From positions 1,054,001-1,118,000 of the forward strand of contig CAVONV010000023.1 of NCBI GenBank assembly GCA_963697355.1: 64,000 bases of DNA. The letters run 5' to 3'. The DNA is from CAVONV01 sp963697355. GTDB taxonomy: Bacteria; Acidobacteriota; Vicinamibacteria; Marinacidobacterales; DATDRI01. Shown here one piece after another: positions 63,092-64,000 of the stretch (position 1 is the stretch's first letter; each line of letters starts with the position of its first letter). The notes under the pieces were generated by a model that saw only the letters and a list, made by a program, of their open reading frames with translations, did not search any database and had not been told where the DNA came from. A program made the position numbers and the translations under genes.

Positions 63092-63937
63092 TCACAGCGG
63101 AAATTTCTCAGGTATGAGTTTTCTCTGCGCCAGTGTCTTTTGGTCGTCGTATTTGCCTTTCAGATTGCGCTTGCCCAGCCGTACTTGTTTCCGCGGAATA
63201 TCCTTGTAGGGGATTTGACTCAAGAGATGGGCGATGCAATTCAGCCGCGCGTGTCTTTTGTCGTCCGCCCGCACAACATACCAGGGCCCGTCCTTTGTAT
63301 CGGTGGCGGCGAACATGGCATCGCGTGCTCTGGAATAGTCATACCACCGTCTATAAGATTCTACGTCCATCGGGCTGAGCTTCCATGTCTTGCGCGGGTC
63401 CTTGATGCGAGCCGAGAATCTGCGCTCCTGCTCCTCCATGCTGACGTCGAACCAGTATTTGAATAGATGGATACCACTTTCCACGATCATCTTTTCGAAG
63501 ACCGGCACCGCCTTCAGAAACGAGTCGTATTCCTTGTTGGAACAAAAACCCATGACCTTCTCGACACCGGCTCGATTGTACCAACTGCGATCGAAGATGA
63601 CGATTTCACCTGAACTGGGGAATTGCGATATATACCGTTGGCCGTGCATTTGGCCTTTTTCTCGATCAGAAGGTGCAGGCAGGGCGACGGATCGGAAAAC
63701 GCGAGGGCTCACTCTTTCGGTGATGCGTTTGATGACACCGCCTTTCCCCGCCGCATCACGCCCTTCGAACACGACAATGGCGCGGTAGTTGTTCTCGACG
63801 ATCCAGTACTGGAGTTTTACGAGCTCGGCATGGAGCTTGTACATCTCCTTCTCATACGCCTTTTTTGACAGACGGTTGTTCCCGTCTGCTTGATTCTTCG
63901 AAGACTTCGCTCGTTTACCTTTGTCTTTTTTGCCCAT
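63092..63937 (-). CDS. ppk2: Polyphosphate kinase 2
   Basis: Intact, 281 residues. PPK2 domain with Walker A FEGRDAAGKGG (57-67), the lid residues ALPAPSDREKGQMHGQRY, Walker B IFDRSWYNRAG (114-124) and the family strand GIHLFKYWFDVSMEEQERRF, ending KLIPEKFPL. It transfers phosphate between polyphosphate and nucleoside di- or monophosphates in the cytoplasm; the length and GQMHGQRY region fit the class I group, but the preferred nucleotide cannot be told. The N-terminus is lysine-rich. No frameshift. Confidence 0.95.
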   Translation of the reverse strand: MGKKDKGKRAKSSKNQADGNNRLSKKAYEKEMYKLHAELVKLQYWIVENNYRAIVVFEGRDAAGKGGVIKRITERVSPRVFRSVALPAPSDREKGQMHGQRYISQFPSSGEIVIFDRSWYNRAGVEKVMGFCSNKEYDSFLKAVPVFEKMIVESGIHLFKYWFDVSMEEQERRFSARIKDPRKTWKLSPMDVESYRRWYDYSRARDAMFAATDTKDGPWYVVRADDKRHARLNCIAHLLSQIPYKDIPRKQVRLGKRNLKGKYDDQKTLAQRKLIPEKFPL

Positions 63938-64000
63938 TATTCTCTTGTTCTAAAAGGGGTACGACGCCAAAGCAACGCCAGTTCAACCAACAGCATAGTG

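Overview
This window looks like a chromosome segment of an uncultured member of the Acidobacteriota. The clues are a very large set of Pkn-type Ser/Thr kinases carrying TolB/PD40, WD40 or TPR tails, a TonB-dependent receptor with an N-terminal carboxypeptidase-regulatory-like domain, a HEAT-repeat/TonB fusion, a DUF4159 protein and a C45 hydrolase. The assignment is inferred from gene content only. No rRNA, tRNA or CRISPR array was seen.

Positions 1-20650 (minus strand). A predicted operon runs leftwards: an ECF-like sigma factor (20649-19918), then three paralogous copies (C, B, A) of a giant protein with the order zinc ribbon, Ser/Thr kinase, STAND NTPase, one membrane helix and WD40 propeller (19873-15210, 15213-10599, 10500-5953), then a TonB-dependent receptor (5924-2925). 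Gaps are -4 to 98 bp. All three copies are split by frameshifts, and copy B is by far the worst. An intact PD40-tailed kinase (2739-10) follows with its own promoter.

Positions 20650-39500 (plus strand). An HNH endonuclease of the DUF222/13E12 type is followed by six kinases in tandem (K2-K7). K2 and K6 end in a TolB_N-like domain plus TPRs. K3, K4, K5 and K7 end in PD40 propellers. Only K6 is intact. K5 is a chimera of a K6-type and a K7-type kinase. K3 and K7 carry the same +1 frame change at an in-frame UGA. With the minus-strand genes this makes ten kinases in 39.5 kb.

Positions 39500-54200. This is a plastic region. A DUF4143-type AAA ATPase lies inside a 1.7 kb segment that occurs twice (39352-41066 and 47541-51925). 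The second copy is interrupted by an IS21-family element (47794-50452) with a visible 6 bp target duplication. Between the copies lie a PadR-like/nucleotidyltransferase pair resembling a toxin-antitoxin operon, a C45 hydrolase apparently fused to an S9 peptidase, and a remnant module of HTH protein, small protein and serine recombinase.

Positions 54200-64000. These hold the HEAT-TonB protein, a graveyard of gene fragments (HNH, anti-sigma, HAD), a dihydrolipoamide-dehydrogenase/MerA-like flavoprotein, a short ORF fused from pieces of three unrelated genes, a GH63-like glucosidase, a HigBA toxin-antitoxin pair with a periodic operator, and a PPK2 polyphosphate kinase.

Frameshifts are numerous but clustered, and several long genes are clean. 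I therefore think the sequence mixes real pseudogenes with possible base-calling errors, and I mark the breaks instead of assuming either. Names K1-K7 and copies A-C are labels used only here.
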